Below, piece by piece: positions 31,107 through 41,658 of a DNA stretch of 64,000 bases. Position 1 is the first letter of the stretch. Each line of letters opens with the position of its first letter. This DNA is from Saccharomonospora piscinae (GTDB lineage Bacteria; Actinomycetota; Actinomycetes; Mycobacteriales; Pseudonocardiaceae). Made by a program: the position numbers and the translations under genes. The stretch is from NCBI RefSeq assembly GCF_005862235.1, contig NZ_VCEK01000002.1, positions 644,534 through 708,533 of the forward strand, given 5' to 3'. The notes beneath the pieces were generated by a model. It was not told the origin of the DNA and searched no databases. It saw nothing but the letters and a program-made list of their open reading frames with translations.

Positions 31107-32297
31107 TCAGCGCGTGATGCCGAGGCGGTCGGCGACGTCGGCGGCGATCTCCAACGCGCTCGTGGCCGCGGGGGACGGCGCGTTGAGAACGTGGACCTGG
31201 TCGCGGGCGGTCTCGACGAGGAAGTCGTCGACGAGCGTGCCGTCCGGCCACACCGCCTGGGCCCGTACTCCCGCGGGACCCCGCACGAGGTCGGCTCGGC
31301 CGATCGCGGGCACCAGCCGCGCGAGGCTCGCGGCGAACCGGTGGGCCGACAGCGACCGCGCCACCTCCGAGTATCCGGCCGGTACCGCGTGGCGGCGGGC
31401 GAGTCGCCAGGTCCCCGGGAAGGTCAGGGTCTCGGCCAGGTCGGTGACCGAGACGTCGCGCCACCGGTAGCCCTCCCGTTTCAGCGCGAGCACGGCGTTG
31501 GGTCCGGCGTGGACGCTGCCGTCGAGCAGGCGGGTCAGGTGGACTCCGAGAAACGGCAGCGCGGGGTCCGGCACCGGATAGATGAGCCCGCGCACGAGAT
31601 GGCGCCGGTCGGGCCGCAGCGTGTGGTACTCGCCACGGAAGGGCACGATCCGCGCGGACGGGGTGATCCCGGCGAGCCGGGCCACCCGGTCCGCGTGCAG
31701 TCCGGCGCAGTTGACCAGCGCGTCGGCCCGCAGGACGCCCTGCGGCGTCGCGACCTCGACACCGCCGTGTCGCCCGGCGCGGATGCCGAGCGCCGGCGTG
31801 CCGAGCCGCAGGTCGGCTCCCGCGTCCGACAGTGAGTCCACCAGCGCCCGGCACACCGCCGGGAAGTCGATGACGGCCGTGGAGTGGACGCGCAGCGCCG
31901 CCACGCAGGCGACCTCGGGTTCGTACTCGCGGGCCTCGGCGGCGCTGACCACCGTGGCGGGCACCCCGTTGTCCTCCGCACGCCGGGCCAGCTGGTGCAG
32001 GGCGGGGCGTTCCCGCTCGGTCGCGGCCACGACGAGCTTGCCGCACACGTCCACGGGCACGCCGTGCTCGCGGGCGAATGCCACGATCGAGTGGTTCCCG
32101 GCCACCGACAGCCGCGCCTTGGCCGAGCCGGGGCGGTAGTAGAGCCCGGCGTGGACGACGTTGGAATTGTGCCCCGTCTGGTGGGCCGCCCAGCGGTGCT
32201 CCTTCTCCAGGACGGTGACGTGCCGACCCCGCGCGGTGAGTTCGCTCGCCACCGCCAGCCCGAGGATGCCGCCACCGACGACGAGCACACGACGCAC
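31107..32297 (-). CDS. lhgO: L-2-hydroxyglutarate oxidase / FAD-dependent DAO-family enzyme
   Basis: 396 residues from GTG 32297. FAD-binding GxGxxG: VLVVGGGILGLAVASEL; then HQTGHNSNVVHAGLYYRPGS, typical of LhgO, and the C-terminal APSPAATSALEIAADVADRL. It oxidises L-2-hydroxyglutarate to 2-oxoglutarate with electron delivery to the respiratory chain or O2. The frame is open to 32384 but a TAGGGT -10 lies exactly 7 nt before GTG 32297. It converges with the DUF3558 gene, the stops 6 bp apart. Confidence 0.9.
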   Translation of the reverse strand: MRRVLVVGGGILGLAVASELTARGRHVTVLEKEHRWAAHQTGHNSNVVHAGLYYRPGSAKARLSVAGNHSIVAFAREHGVPVDVCGKLVVAATERERPALHQLARRAEDNGVPATVVSAAEAREYEPEVACVAALRVHSTAVIDFPAVCRALVDSLSDAGADLRLGTPALGIRAGRHGGVEVATPQGVLRADALVNCAGLHADRVARLAGITPSARIVPFRGEYHTLRPDRRHLVRGLIYPVPDPALPFLGVHLTRLLDGSVHAGPNAVLALKREGYRWRDVSVTDLAETLTFPGTWRLARRHAVPAGYSEVARSLSAHRFAASLARLVPAIGRADLVRGPAGVRAQAVWPDGTLVDDFLVETARDQVHVLNAPSPAATSALEIAADVADRLGITR

Positions 32298-32304
32298 GGG
32301 GTGG

Positions 32305-32310
32305 ACCCTA
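32305..32310 (-). promoter_or_regulatory. Leaderless -10 element for lhgO
   Basis: TAGGGT on the minus strand, exactly 7 nt before GTG 32297. Confidence 0.5.
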
Positions 32311-32443
32311 CGCCCTGCGGCGGCGGGGGAACGGAGTCTCGCCCGGAACGCGAAACGCTGCGGTCGTATCGGACCACCGGCCACGAGAGCGAGTAGCTTT
32401 CACGTCGGAGGGTGCGGATCGGTCGACGCGTGCGGGGTGCAGG

Positions 32444-34147
32444 GTGCTGGCAACGGTCACGGTGGGGGTGTGGCTCGTGCTCGCCGCGTTCGTGGCGGGG
32501 TACTGGCAGCGGATCAACACCGACCGGTCGTGGCGGCTGGGCGCGCTCGGGCTCACCCTGCTGCTGTCCGTGCTGCACCAGGTGCTGTACTCGACCATCG
32601 CGGGCGAGTCGTACGTGACCTTTCGCTACTCCCGCCATCTCGCCGAGGGCTTCGGCGCGGTCTACAACCCCGGTGAGTACGTCGAGGGCTACGCGAACTT
32701 CCTGTGGATGCTGCTCGTCGCGCTGCCCGGCCTCGTCGCCGACGACCCCGACGTCATCGTGGCAGCGGCGGTGGTCCTCGGCGTGGCCGCCACCCTCGGC
32801 AGTGTCGTGCTGGCTTACCGGCTGACCAACCGCATCGTCGCACTCGCCCGGTCCGACGATCCCGCGCTGCCCGGCCTCGGTGTGCTCGCCGCCGTGCTCA
32901 CCGCCGCGGTCAGCTCGCTGGCCGCCTTCGGTATGGCGGGGGTCGAGACGCCGCTGTTCGTGCTTCTCGTGCTCACGGCGTGCCTGGCGCTGGTCGCGGG
33001 CCGTGCCGTGGTGGCCGGTGTCGTGGTGGCGCTGGCGATCATGACGAGACCCGAGGGCATCGTGCTCGCGCTGGCCGGACTCGTCTGGTTCGCTCTGGAC
33101 ACCCTGCGCGGCCGCCGGGACGTCCACGCCGTCGTGGCGTACCTCGCCGGAGCCGCGGTCCTGCTCGGGCCGTGGACGGTCTGGCGGCTCACGGTGTACG
33201 AGTACCTGCTGCCCAACGTCGTGGTCTCGCGCTGGAGCGGCCCGTGGTCGCAGCGGCTCGCGGGCGGATGGGACTACGTCGCCGAGTTCGCCCTCGCCTA
33301 CCAGGCGTTCGTCGCGCTCGCCGTGGCGGCGCTGGCGCTGCTGCTCACCCGGCGTCGTGTGCCGGGGCCCGTGGCGCGTGCCCGTGCCGCCGTCTGGCTG
33401 CTGCTCGCGCTCGCCGCGAGCCAGGTGGTGGGCGTCGTGGCGGCCGGAGGCGGCTGGATGCCGGTGTGGCGGCTGCTCGCGCCGGTACCGGTGTTGCTCG
33501 CCGTCGCGGGCGTGGCCGCGTACGGGTTGTTCGTCGCGACCAGCCCGTCGTCGGCCGGACGAGCCGGGGGCGGTGTGGTCGGAGCTACCCCGCTGGTGCG
33601 GGGGCGCACGGTTCCGATCGTGGTGGTGGCGCTGGCAGGGCTGTCCCTGGCGGTCTCACTCGCCCACCCGAGCGCGCTGCCCGCCATGCGGGAGCTGGAC
33701 CGGTCCGCGACCCAGCTGGCCGAGATCGGGCGGTGGCTCGACGACAGCCTGCCTCCCGGCACGGTGGTCAGCACGCACAACACCGGTGCGCTGGCGTACG
33801 AGGCCGGTACGTCGGTGGTGGTGGTCGACGTGTTCGGCCGCACCGACGAGCACATCGCCCGCCAGGGCGAGCCGCTGCCGGTCACGGCCCGGGGCGTGTA
33901 CGTGGCGAGGGACTTCGACTACGTGGTCAACGAGCGGTCACCGTCGGTGGCGGTGGAGGAGTCCGGCTACACCACCGAGCAGCAGTGCGGCATCAACCCC
34001 GCCTACGCCGGGTTGTACGAGGTGGCGAGCTTCCGCCGCACCGGAACGCCCTACTGGGTCTCGGTGTACGTCCGGCGAGTCCCCGCCGACGATCTGATCG
34101 AACGGCTCGACAGCCATCCGGACTTCACGTACGTGTCCTGCGTGTAG
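32444..34147 (+). CDS. GT-C family membrane glycosyltransferase, AftB/ZomB-like (copy A)
   Basis: 567 residues, about ten transmembrane helices and a C-terminal extracytoplasmic region (about 400-567) with three Cys. The first loop reads GESYVTFRYSRHLAEGFGAVYNPGEYVEGYANFLWM, the arabinofuranosyltransferase/ZomB-type pattern, but the acidic DD seen in the two sibling proteins of this window is replaced by GE. VETPLF and MTRPEG in the membrane part are also family features. Likely acts on a polyprenyl-phosphate sugar in the outer leaflet, plausibly on arabinan. Start GTG 32444 has a weak ribosome site. Confidence 0.75.
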   Translation: MLATVTVGVWLVLAAFVAGYWQRINTDRSWRLGALGLTLLLSVLHQVLYSTIAGESYVTFRYSRHLAEGFGAVYNPGEYVEGYANFLWMLLVALPGLVADDPDVIVAAAVVLGVAATLGSVVLAYRLTNRIVALARSDDPALPGLGVLAAVLTAAVSSLAAFGMAGVETPLFVLLVLTACLALVAGRAVVAGVVVALAIMTRPEGIVLALAGLVWFALDTLRGRRDVHAVVAYLAGAAVLLGPWTVWRLTVYEYLLPNVVVSRWSGPWSQRLAGGWDYVAEFALAYQAFVALAVAALALLLTRRRVPGPVARARAAVWLLLALAASQVVGVVAAGGGWMPVWRLLAPVPVLLAVAGVAAYGLFVATSPSSAGRAGGGVVGATPLVRGRTVPIVVVALAGLSLAVSLAHPSALPAMRELDRSATQLAEIGRWLDDSLPPGTVVSTHNTGALAYEAGTSVVVVDVFGRTDEHIARQGEPLPVTARGVYVARDFDYVVNERSPSVAVEESGYTTEQQCGINPAYAGLYEVASFRRTGTPYWVSVYVRRVPADDLIERLDSHPDFTYVSCV

Positions 34148-34160
34148 CGCGCGCGCCGCG

Positions 34161-34976
34161 TCAGAACCAGCGTTCCAGCACCTGCGCCACCCCGTGTTCG
34201 GCGTTGGAGGCGGTGACCTCGTCGGCGGCGTCCAGCACGACGGGGTGGGCGTTGGCGACGGCGACACCGTGGCCGGCCCACTCCAGCATCGGCAGGTCGT
34301 TGGGCATGTCGCCGAAGGAGATGACGTCACCCGACGTGGCGCCCAGCCGGGCGGCCACCTCGGCGAGGCCGGTGGCCTTGGTGATGCCGGGCGAGGCGAT
34401 CTCGATCAGCCCGCCGCCGGAGGAGAACGTGATGTGGACGCTGTCGCCCAGCACGCTGTGTGCCGCCGCCGCCATCTCGTCCGAGGTCATCTTCCGGTGG
34501 CTGACCAGCAGCTTCACGGCTGCGTGGCCGAGCACCTCCGCGCGGGGCACCACGGAGCCCTCGCCGTCGCCCCAGGGGTTGTGGTACTCGGACTCGATCA
34601 CGAAGTGGCGCACGTCCGGGTCCTCGGCCTTCGCCCCGACACGCTCCGCGGCCAGCCGGCATCCCGGCAGCGCGTGGTTCAGCGCATCGGCGACGTCCAT
34701 GAGGTGGACCGGGTCCAGCAGGCCGTGTACGTCGACCACCCGGTCGGCGCCGATGTCGTACAGCACGGCGCCGTTGGCGCACACCGCGTAGCCCGACAGG
34801 CCGGTGGCCTCGGCCACGGGCGGGATCCAGCGAGGCGGTCGTCCGGTGACGAGCACCACGGGGACACCGCCGCCCGAGGCGCGCGTTACCACGTCGGCGG
34901 TGCGCGGCGCCACCGTCTCCAGGGGGGTCAACAGGGTGCCGTCCACGTCGGAGGCGATCAGGCTGGGTTTTTCCAC
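34161..34976 (-). CDS. HAD-superfamily (Cof type) hydrolase
   Basis: 271 residues if GTG 34976 is used (MEKPSLIASDVDGTLLTP); an ATG at 35003 adds nine residues. HAD motif I DVDGTLL, motif II VLVTGRP, conserved Lys, motif III GDMPNDLPML. Cap domain of the C2b type. These enzymes dephosphorylate sugar phosphates, nucleotides or cofactors; the substrate is not predictable. From memory the position relative to glf parallels Rv3813c. Confidence 0.88.
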   Translation of the reverse strand: MEKPSLIASDVDGTLLTPLETVAPRTADVVTRASGGGVPVVLVTGRPPRWIPPVAEATGLSGYAVCANGAVLYDIGADRVVDVHGLLDPVHLMDVADALNHALPGCRLAAERVGAKAEDPDVRHFVIESEYHNPWGDGEGSVVPRAEVLGHAAVKLLVSHRKMTSDEMAAAAHSVLGDSVHITFSSGGGLIEIASPGITKATGLAEVAARLGATSGDVISFGDMPNDLPMLEWAGHGVAVANAHPVVLDAADEVTASNAEHGVAQVLERWF

Positions 34977-35028
34977 AGGACCAGTTTCCCAGATCACGTC
35001 CATGCTGCGGGGTGTCGTCCTTCACCGC

Positions 35029-35034
35029 TAGCGT
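35029..35034 (+). promoter_or_regulatory. Leaderless -10 element for the LLM gene
   Basis: TAGCGT lies 8 nt before GTG 35043. Confidence 0.45.
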
Positions 35035-35042
35035 CTGGACCC

Positions 35043-35951
35043 GTGCGCGTAGGCATTGTGATTCTCCCCGAGGACAGGTGGTGGGCAGCCGAGCCGAAGT
35101 GGCGGGTCGCCGAGGAGTACGGCTTCGACCACGCGTGGACGTACGACCATCTCGGTTGGCGTTCCCTGGTGGATGGTCCGTGGTTCAGTGCGGGGCCCAC
35201 GCTCGCGGCGGCCGCGATGGTGACGTCCACCATCCGGCTCGGCACGTTCGTGGCCTCACCCAACTTCCGGCACCCCGTTCCGTTCGCCAGGGAGGTCATC
35301 ACCCTCGACGACCTGGCCGACGGCAGGCTGGTGCTGGGTGTGGGGGCCGGTGGCCAGGGCTACGACGCCGAGGTGCTCGGCACCCCCGAGCTGTCACCGG
35401 GCAGACGGGTCGACCGGTTCGTCGAGTTCGTGGACGCGCTCGACGGGTTGTTGCGCACCGACGGGTTCGACTACTCGGGCGAGTACTACTCGGCCAAGGG
35501 CGCGCGCAACCTGCCCGGGTGCGTGCAGCGTCCCCGCTCGCCGTTGCTGATCGCCGCGAACGGCCCCCGCGCCATGGCCTACGCCGCCCGCCAGGGCGAG
35601 GGCTGGATCACCACCGGGCAGCCCGGAGCGGTCTCGACGCAGGAGCAGTGGTGGCAGGGTGTCGCCACGCTGTCCGCCCGGTTCGACGAGACCCTCGCCG
35701 AGACGGGCCGGGGAGAGGTCGTGCGCTGTCTGAGCCTGGACGCGGCACCGGTGTTCTCGCTGTCGAGCCGCGAGGCGTTCGTCGACGCCGTGGGCAGGGC
35801 GCAGGAGCTGGGCTTCACCGACGTGGTGGTGCACTGGCCGCGCAGCGGGGAGCCGTACCAGGGTCAGGAATCGGTGTTGGAGGAAGTCGCCGCCGACGTA
35901 CTCCCCGGTATCCAGGGACGGGAACCCGTCTCCGATGACTCGGACGAGTGA
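35043..35951 (+). CDS. LLM-class F420/FMN-dependent oxidoreductase
   Basis: 302 residues. TIM-barrel of the luciferase-like monooxygenase family: EYGFDHAWTYDHLGWRS near the N-terminus, TIRLGTFVASPNFRHPVPFA and VLGVGAGGQGYDAEVLG (cofactor phosphate loop). Actinobacterial members mostly use F420. Substrate unknown. GTG 35043 start; predicted leaderless. A hairpin with a following T run (36059-36098) could end the transcript. Confidence 0.85.
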   Translation: MRVGIVILPEDRWWAAEPKWRVAEEYGFDHAWTYDHLGWRSLVDGPWFSAGPTLAAAAMVTSTIRLGTFVASPNFRHPVPFAREVITLDDLADGRLVLGVGAGGQGYDAEVLGTPELSPGRRVDRFVEFVDALDGLLRTDGFDYSGEYYSAKGARNLPGCVQRPRSPLLIAANGPRAMAYAARQGEGWITTGQPGAVSTQEQWWQGVATLSARFDETLAETGRGEVVRCLSLDAAPVFSLSSREAFVDAVGRAQELGFTDVVVHWPRSGEPYQGQESVLEEVAADVLPGIQGREPVSDDSDE

Positions 35952-36058
35952 AACATGGGGATGTCGGAACCCGCGCCGGGGCGGATTCGTCGAACCGGAT
36001 GCGACCGGCGTCACGGGCACCCGGGGGACGCAGGGGCTGCCCGGCCCTCGTGCGACGG

Positions 36059-37926
<1,868 letters not shown>

Positions 37927-37929
37927 CGA

Positions 37930-38859
37930 ATGAGTGAGACGACCGAGCGCGCCGACGTCGGCGACGGTGCTGTCGCCGGTAAGGGCGCGATCTCCACGCT
38001 GCTCGGCGTGGGACGCACCGCGCGACCACGGCAGTGGGTGAAGAACGTTCTCGTCTTCGCCGCTCCGTTCACCGCGGGCCAGATCGCGAACCTCGACGTG
38101 CTGGTCGACGCGGCGATCGCCTTCGTGGCGTTCTCGCTGGTGGCGAGCTCGGTCTATCTCATCAACGACGCGGTCGACGTCGAGGCCGACCGTGCGCACC
38201 CGACCAAACGGAACCGGCCGATCGCCGCCGGTGTGGTGCCGATCCCGCTGGCCTATGCCTCGGCGGTGGGGTTCTTCGCCGCCGGGGTCGGGGTCAGCCT
38301 GCTCGCCGACTGGCGATTGCTCATCGTGCTGGTCGTGTACGAGGCGATCCAGCTGGGGTACTGCTTCGGGCTCAAGCACCAGCCGGTGATCGATCTGGCG
38401 ATCGTCGGCTCGGGATTCCTGATGCGGCTGATCGCCGGTGGTGTGGCGACGGGAATAGCACTCTCGCAGTGGTTCCTGCTGGTCACGGCGTTCGGTTCGC
38501 TGTTCATGGTGGCGGGCAAGCGCTACGCCGAGGTGATGCTCTTCGAACGGACCGGTGCGAAGATCCGGTCCTCGCTGAAGAAGTACTCCGCGAGTTACCT
38601 GCGGTTCGTGTGGGCGACGTCGGCGGCCATACTGATCATGTCGTACTGCCTGTGGGCGTTCGAACAGCAGCAGCGGGTGCCCGGCACGATGTGGAGTGTC
38701 ATCTCGATCGTGCCGTTCGTGATCGCCGTGCTGCGTTACGCGGTCGACGTGGACGGCGGCAACGCGGGCGAGCCCGAGGAGATCGCGCTGCGCGACCGCG
38801 TGTTGCAGGTCCTGGGCGCGAGCTGGGTCGTGGCCCTCGTGTTCTCGTACTACCTCTGA
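37930..38859 (+). CDS. ubiA: Decaprenyl-phosphate phosphoribosyltransferase (DPPR synthase, UbiA family)
   Basis: 309 residues, nine transmembrane helices. It transfers phosphoribose from PRPP to decaprenyl phosphate, the first step in DPA synthesis. The first acidic motif NDAVDVEAD is followed by HPTKRNRPIAAG; the second conserved loop is YSASYLRFVW. Start ATG 37930, 3 bp after the PAP2 stop. It converges with the emb gene with 4 bp between stops. Confidence 0.93.
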   Translation: MSETTERADVGDGAVAGKGAISTLLGVGRTARPRQWVKNVLVFAAPFTAGQIANLDVLVDAAIAFVAFSLVASSVYLINDAVDVEADRAHPTKRNRPIAAGVVPIPLAYASAVGFFAAGVGVSLLADWRLLIVLVVYEAIQLGYCFGLKHQPVIDLAIVGSGFLMRLIAGGVATGIALSQWFLLVTAFGSLFMVAGKRYAEVMLFERTGAKIRSSLKKYSASYLRFVWATSAAILIMSYCLWAFEQQQRVPGTMWSVISIVPFVIAVLRYAVDVDGGNAGEPEEIALRDRVLQVLGASWVVALVFSYYL

Positions 38860-38863
38860 TGAC

Positions 38864-41656
38864 TCACCCCGGCACGCCCGGCAGCGGCGGCGCGACGTAG
38901 TCGAAGCGGAACACGCTGATCGGTTCGCTGAGTTTGTCCCCCCGCAGGTAGGTCGGTACGGGTACCTGGCGGGCCACCGCCAGCAGTGGCGCGTACGGCC
39001 CACCCGCGGCTCTCGCGGTGGACATGCCCGCGAGCCAGCGGCTGTCCGGCCCCGCACCCACCAGATGCCCGACGGGTTCGGTGACGCCGTGGGCGAGGGC
39101 CGCGGGACTGCGGCACGGCAGGGAGAACGCGCTCACCCAGTCGAGCGCCACCGGTCGGGACACGGGCAGGTACTCCGGTAGCGGCACGACGCGGGGCAGG
39201 CGGGCAGCGCCGACGGCCACCCAGCCCTGCCCGTCGCGGGCGTCGCTGACGACGAGCCGCACCCGGTCGGCCGAGCCGGGATCGAGCCGGGCTTCGCGCC
39301 AGGTGCCGCCTCCCAGCCGCAACCGGACCTCCCGAATCACGGTGCCGTCGCGGTCGGCGAACTGCGCGGTGGCCGCCACCGCTCCCGTGCCGGCGATCGG
39401 CACCACCAGTGGCGGCGAGTCGGGTGACGCGGCGCCTTCGGGCACCGTGGACCACGGCGTGGTGAGGGTGCCCCGCGCGCCGTCGCTGCCCCACACCGGC
39501 GCGCCGCCCTCTCCGTAGCCCGGTGGCGGCGGTACCTGCGGTGGGTAGGCGCCGCGACGGAACCCGTCCGCGCGAATCTCACTCGATCCGGTGACAGGTC
39601 GCAGCAAGCCGGTGCCCGGCTCCGGTTCCACGGTCAACCACCGCTCGACGCCACACCCGCCAGGGTCCAGGGTGGCCCTCGCGACGCTGTAGGCCCCGGG
39701 GCGGGCGAGCGCGGGATAGGTCACCGACAGGACTTCCAGCGCCACCACCCCCGTCACCACGCAGGGCAGCACCCACGCCGGTGACGGCAGCCGCCGCCAG
39801 CCGACGACCAGCCCGAGCACGGCCAGCAGCACACCACCCGCGAACACTGCCTCGCCCAGCGCGATGCCGATATCCGGCGGTTCCAGCGACCACGGCGTCC
39901 CGGTGCCCGCCAGGAACCACCAGCGCAGCGGCGCGGCCAGACCGTAGGCCGACACGGCGCCCGCAGCGAGGACGAACAGCGACCGCGCCCATCCCGGCCG
40001 CAGCGCACCCGTGCGAACGGTGTGGACCACGGCGGCGAGCAACACGGCGGCGAGGCCGCCGAGCGCGCCGAAGTGGTGCGTGTACTTGGTCGGAGTGAAC
40101 GCGAGCGCCACGAAGAACAGCAGCGACACCAGCACCGCACGGCGGGTGGGCCGGGCGGCGAGTCCCGGCACCCGGCGCGCCACCAGCAGGGCGATCAGCA
40201 CGGCGAGGCAGAACCACAGCAGCACCAGCGGCATCCGGCGGTTCAGCCCACCCTGGATCGGGTCCAGCAGGGCGTCGTAGCGCATCGGCTCGTCGAGGAC
40301 ACCGAAGCTCGGTCCGATCGTGGTCCGCACCTCGGTCGAGTGCAGCACCGAGGCCAGGGACTGGTCGGCGAACATCAGCAGCAGTGCCGCCGCACCCGAA
40401 CCGAGGACCACCGGCAACACCCGGACGCCGTGCAGCCGCACCACCCGAGCCAGTCCCGGTGCGGCGGCCACGAACGGTGCCAGCGCGACGACCCCGGTCG
40501 GCGTGACGGCCACCGTCGCGCCCGCCACGGCCACCGACGCGCCGAGGGCGCCGAGACTCCGCGTCACCACAGTGCGTTCGACCAGCAGGAAGACCGCCAC
40601 CACGCCGAGCATCACCCACGGTTCGGGGCGGAGCCCGACGCCGAACTGGACGTACCAGAGCGCGAAGGCCGCGGCGGCGGCGAACCGCGTGAACGGTGTC
40701 GCCCGGGGAACGAGCCGGGGGAGCAGCAGCCGGTCGATCAGCACCCAGAGCAGCAGGCCGAGCAGCACGGAGGGCAGGCGCAGCCACCACGCCGCGCCGC
40801 TGACCTCGGCCACGCCGCGGTACAGCTCGTAGAACCAGCTGAACGGCGCCTCGGGTGCGTTGAACCAGCGGAAGTAGTTGCCGACGACGTCACCGTCACC
40901 GGCGGCCTTGAGCATGGTGACGATGTAGCCGTCGTCGACCGTCGGTGCCCCGACCACGAGCCAGCCCGCGAGGACGCAGGCCACGGCGGCGTCGGCGGGG
41001 CGGGGGCGCCACCAGCGTGGTGGCAGGACGCGGACGCGGCGCTGACCGGGCAGCGTGGTGCGGGCGAGCAGGACGAACATCGCCGCCAGCGCGGCCACGG
41101 TCACCGCGGCCAGCGCGATCCGCGCGGCACCCGGTGTGCTCTCGTACCGCGTGTCGGGCACCACCGTCGCCCGCAACCCGGTTTGAGCCGGTGCCTCCGT
41201 GAACATCCCCGTGACGACGGGGATCTCGATGGTGTGAGCCACTACCTCGCCATCGCGACGCACCGTGGTCCCGGTCTCCTGCGAGGTGACCGACCACGCG
41301 CACGCCGATTCCACCGAGGAGGTGATGACCTCGCGGTCGCCGACACTCACCGTAACCGTGCTCGGGGAAGCCCGGATGTCGAGCCCGCCGTCCGCGACGT
41401 TCTCAACAGGCGCGTTACGGGGTGCCGTGGTAGACAGCAGCAGATCTTCGTCCGCGCCGCGGACGTCGGCGCAACCGAACGTCACGTCGAGCCGGTGGGG
41501 TTCGTAGGGAAACAGCGGCAGGGTCCGGTTTTCCACTTCCCCGTCCGGCCAGCTGTAGCGAGTGGACTGCTGGTCGACCGGAGCGAGCACGAACAGCCCT
41601 GCGGTCACCGAGGACAGCAGGGCGCACATCGTGATCAACCAGACACGGAAGGTCAC
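38864..41656 (-). CDS. emb: Emb-family arabinosyltransferase
   Basis: 930 residues. GT-C membrane arabinosyltransferase that extends arabinan from decaprenylphosphoryl arabinose. N-terminal carbohydrate-binding jelly-roll (about 30-175), then a membrane domain with catalytic acidic pair D241-D242 in DDGYIVTML, followed by NYFRWFNAPEAPFSWFYELY, the periplasmic FTPTKYTHHFGALGG motif, and a C-terminal jelly-roll (about 650-930). Met248 aligns with EmbB Met306 of M. tuberculosis. It is a single Emb here, slightly shorter than mycobacterial EmbA/B/C (about 1090). GTG start at 41656, only 2 bp from the start of the divergent GT-C gene; a TACGCT element lies 6 nt upstream. Confidence 0.93.
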   Translation of the reverse strand: MTFRVWLITMCALLSSVTAGLFVLAPVDQQSTRYSWPDGEVENRTLPLFPYEPHRLDVTFGCADVRGADEDLLLSTTAPRNAPVENVADGGLDIRASPSTVTVSVGDREVITSSVESACAWSVTSQETGTTVRRDGEVVAHTIEIPVVTGMFTEAPAQTGLRATVVPDTRYESTPGAARIALAAVTVAALAAMFVLLARTTLPGQRRVRVLPPRWWRPRPADAAVACVLAGWLVVGAPTVDDGYIVTMLKAAGDGDVVGNYFRWFNAPEAPFSWFYELYRGVAEVSGAAWWLRLPSVLLGLLLWVLIDRLLLPRLVPRATPFTRFAAAAAFALWYVQFGVGLRPEPWVMLGVVAVFLLVERTVVTRSLGALGASVAVAGATVAVTPTGVVALAPFVAAAPGLARVVRLHGVRVLPVVLGSGAAALLLMFADQSLASVLHSTEVRTTIGPSFGVLDEPMRYDALLDPIQGGLNRRMPLVLLWFCLAVLIALLVARRVPGLAARPTRRAVLVSLLFFVALAFTPTKYTHHFGALGGLAAVLLAAVVHTVRTGALRPGWARSLFVLAAGAVSAYGLAAPLRWWFLAGTGTPWSLEPPDIGIALGEAVFAGGVLLAVLGLVVGWRRLPSPAWVLPCVVTGVVALEVLSVTYPALARPGAYSVARATLDPGGCGVERWLTVEPEPGTGLLRPVTGSSEIRADGFRRGAYPPQVPPPPGYGEGGAPVWGSDGARGTLTTPWSTVPEGAASPDSPPLVVPIAGTGAVAATAQFADRDGTVIREVRLRLGGGTWREARLDPGSADRVRLVVSDARDGQGWVAVGAARLPRVVPLPEYLPVSRPVALDWVSAFSLPCRSPAALAHGVTEPVGHLVGAGPDSRWLAGMSTARAAGGPYAPLLAVARQVPVPTYLRGDKLSEPISVFRFDYVAPPLPGVPG

Positions 41657-41658
41657 CG

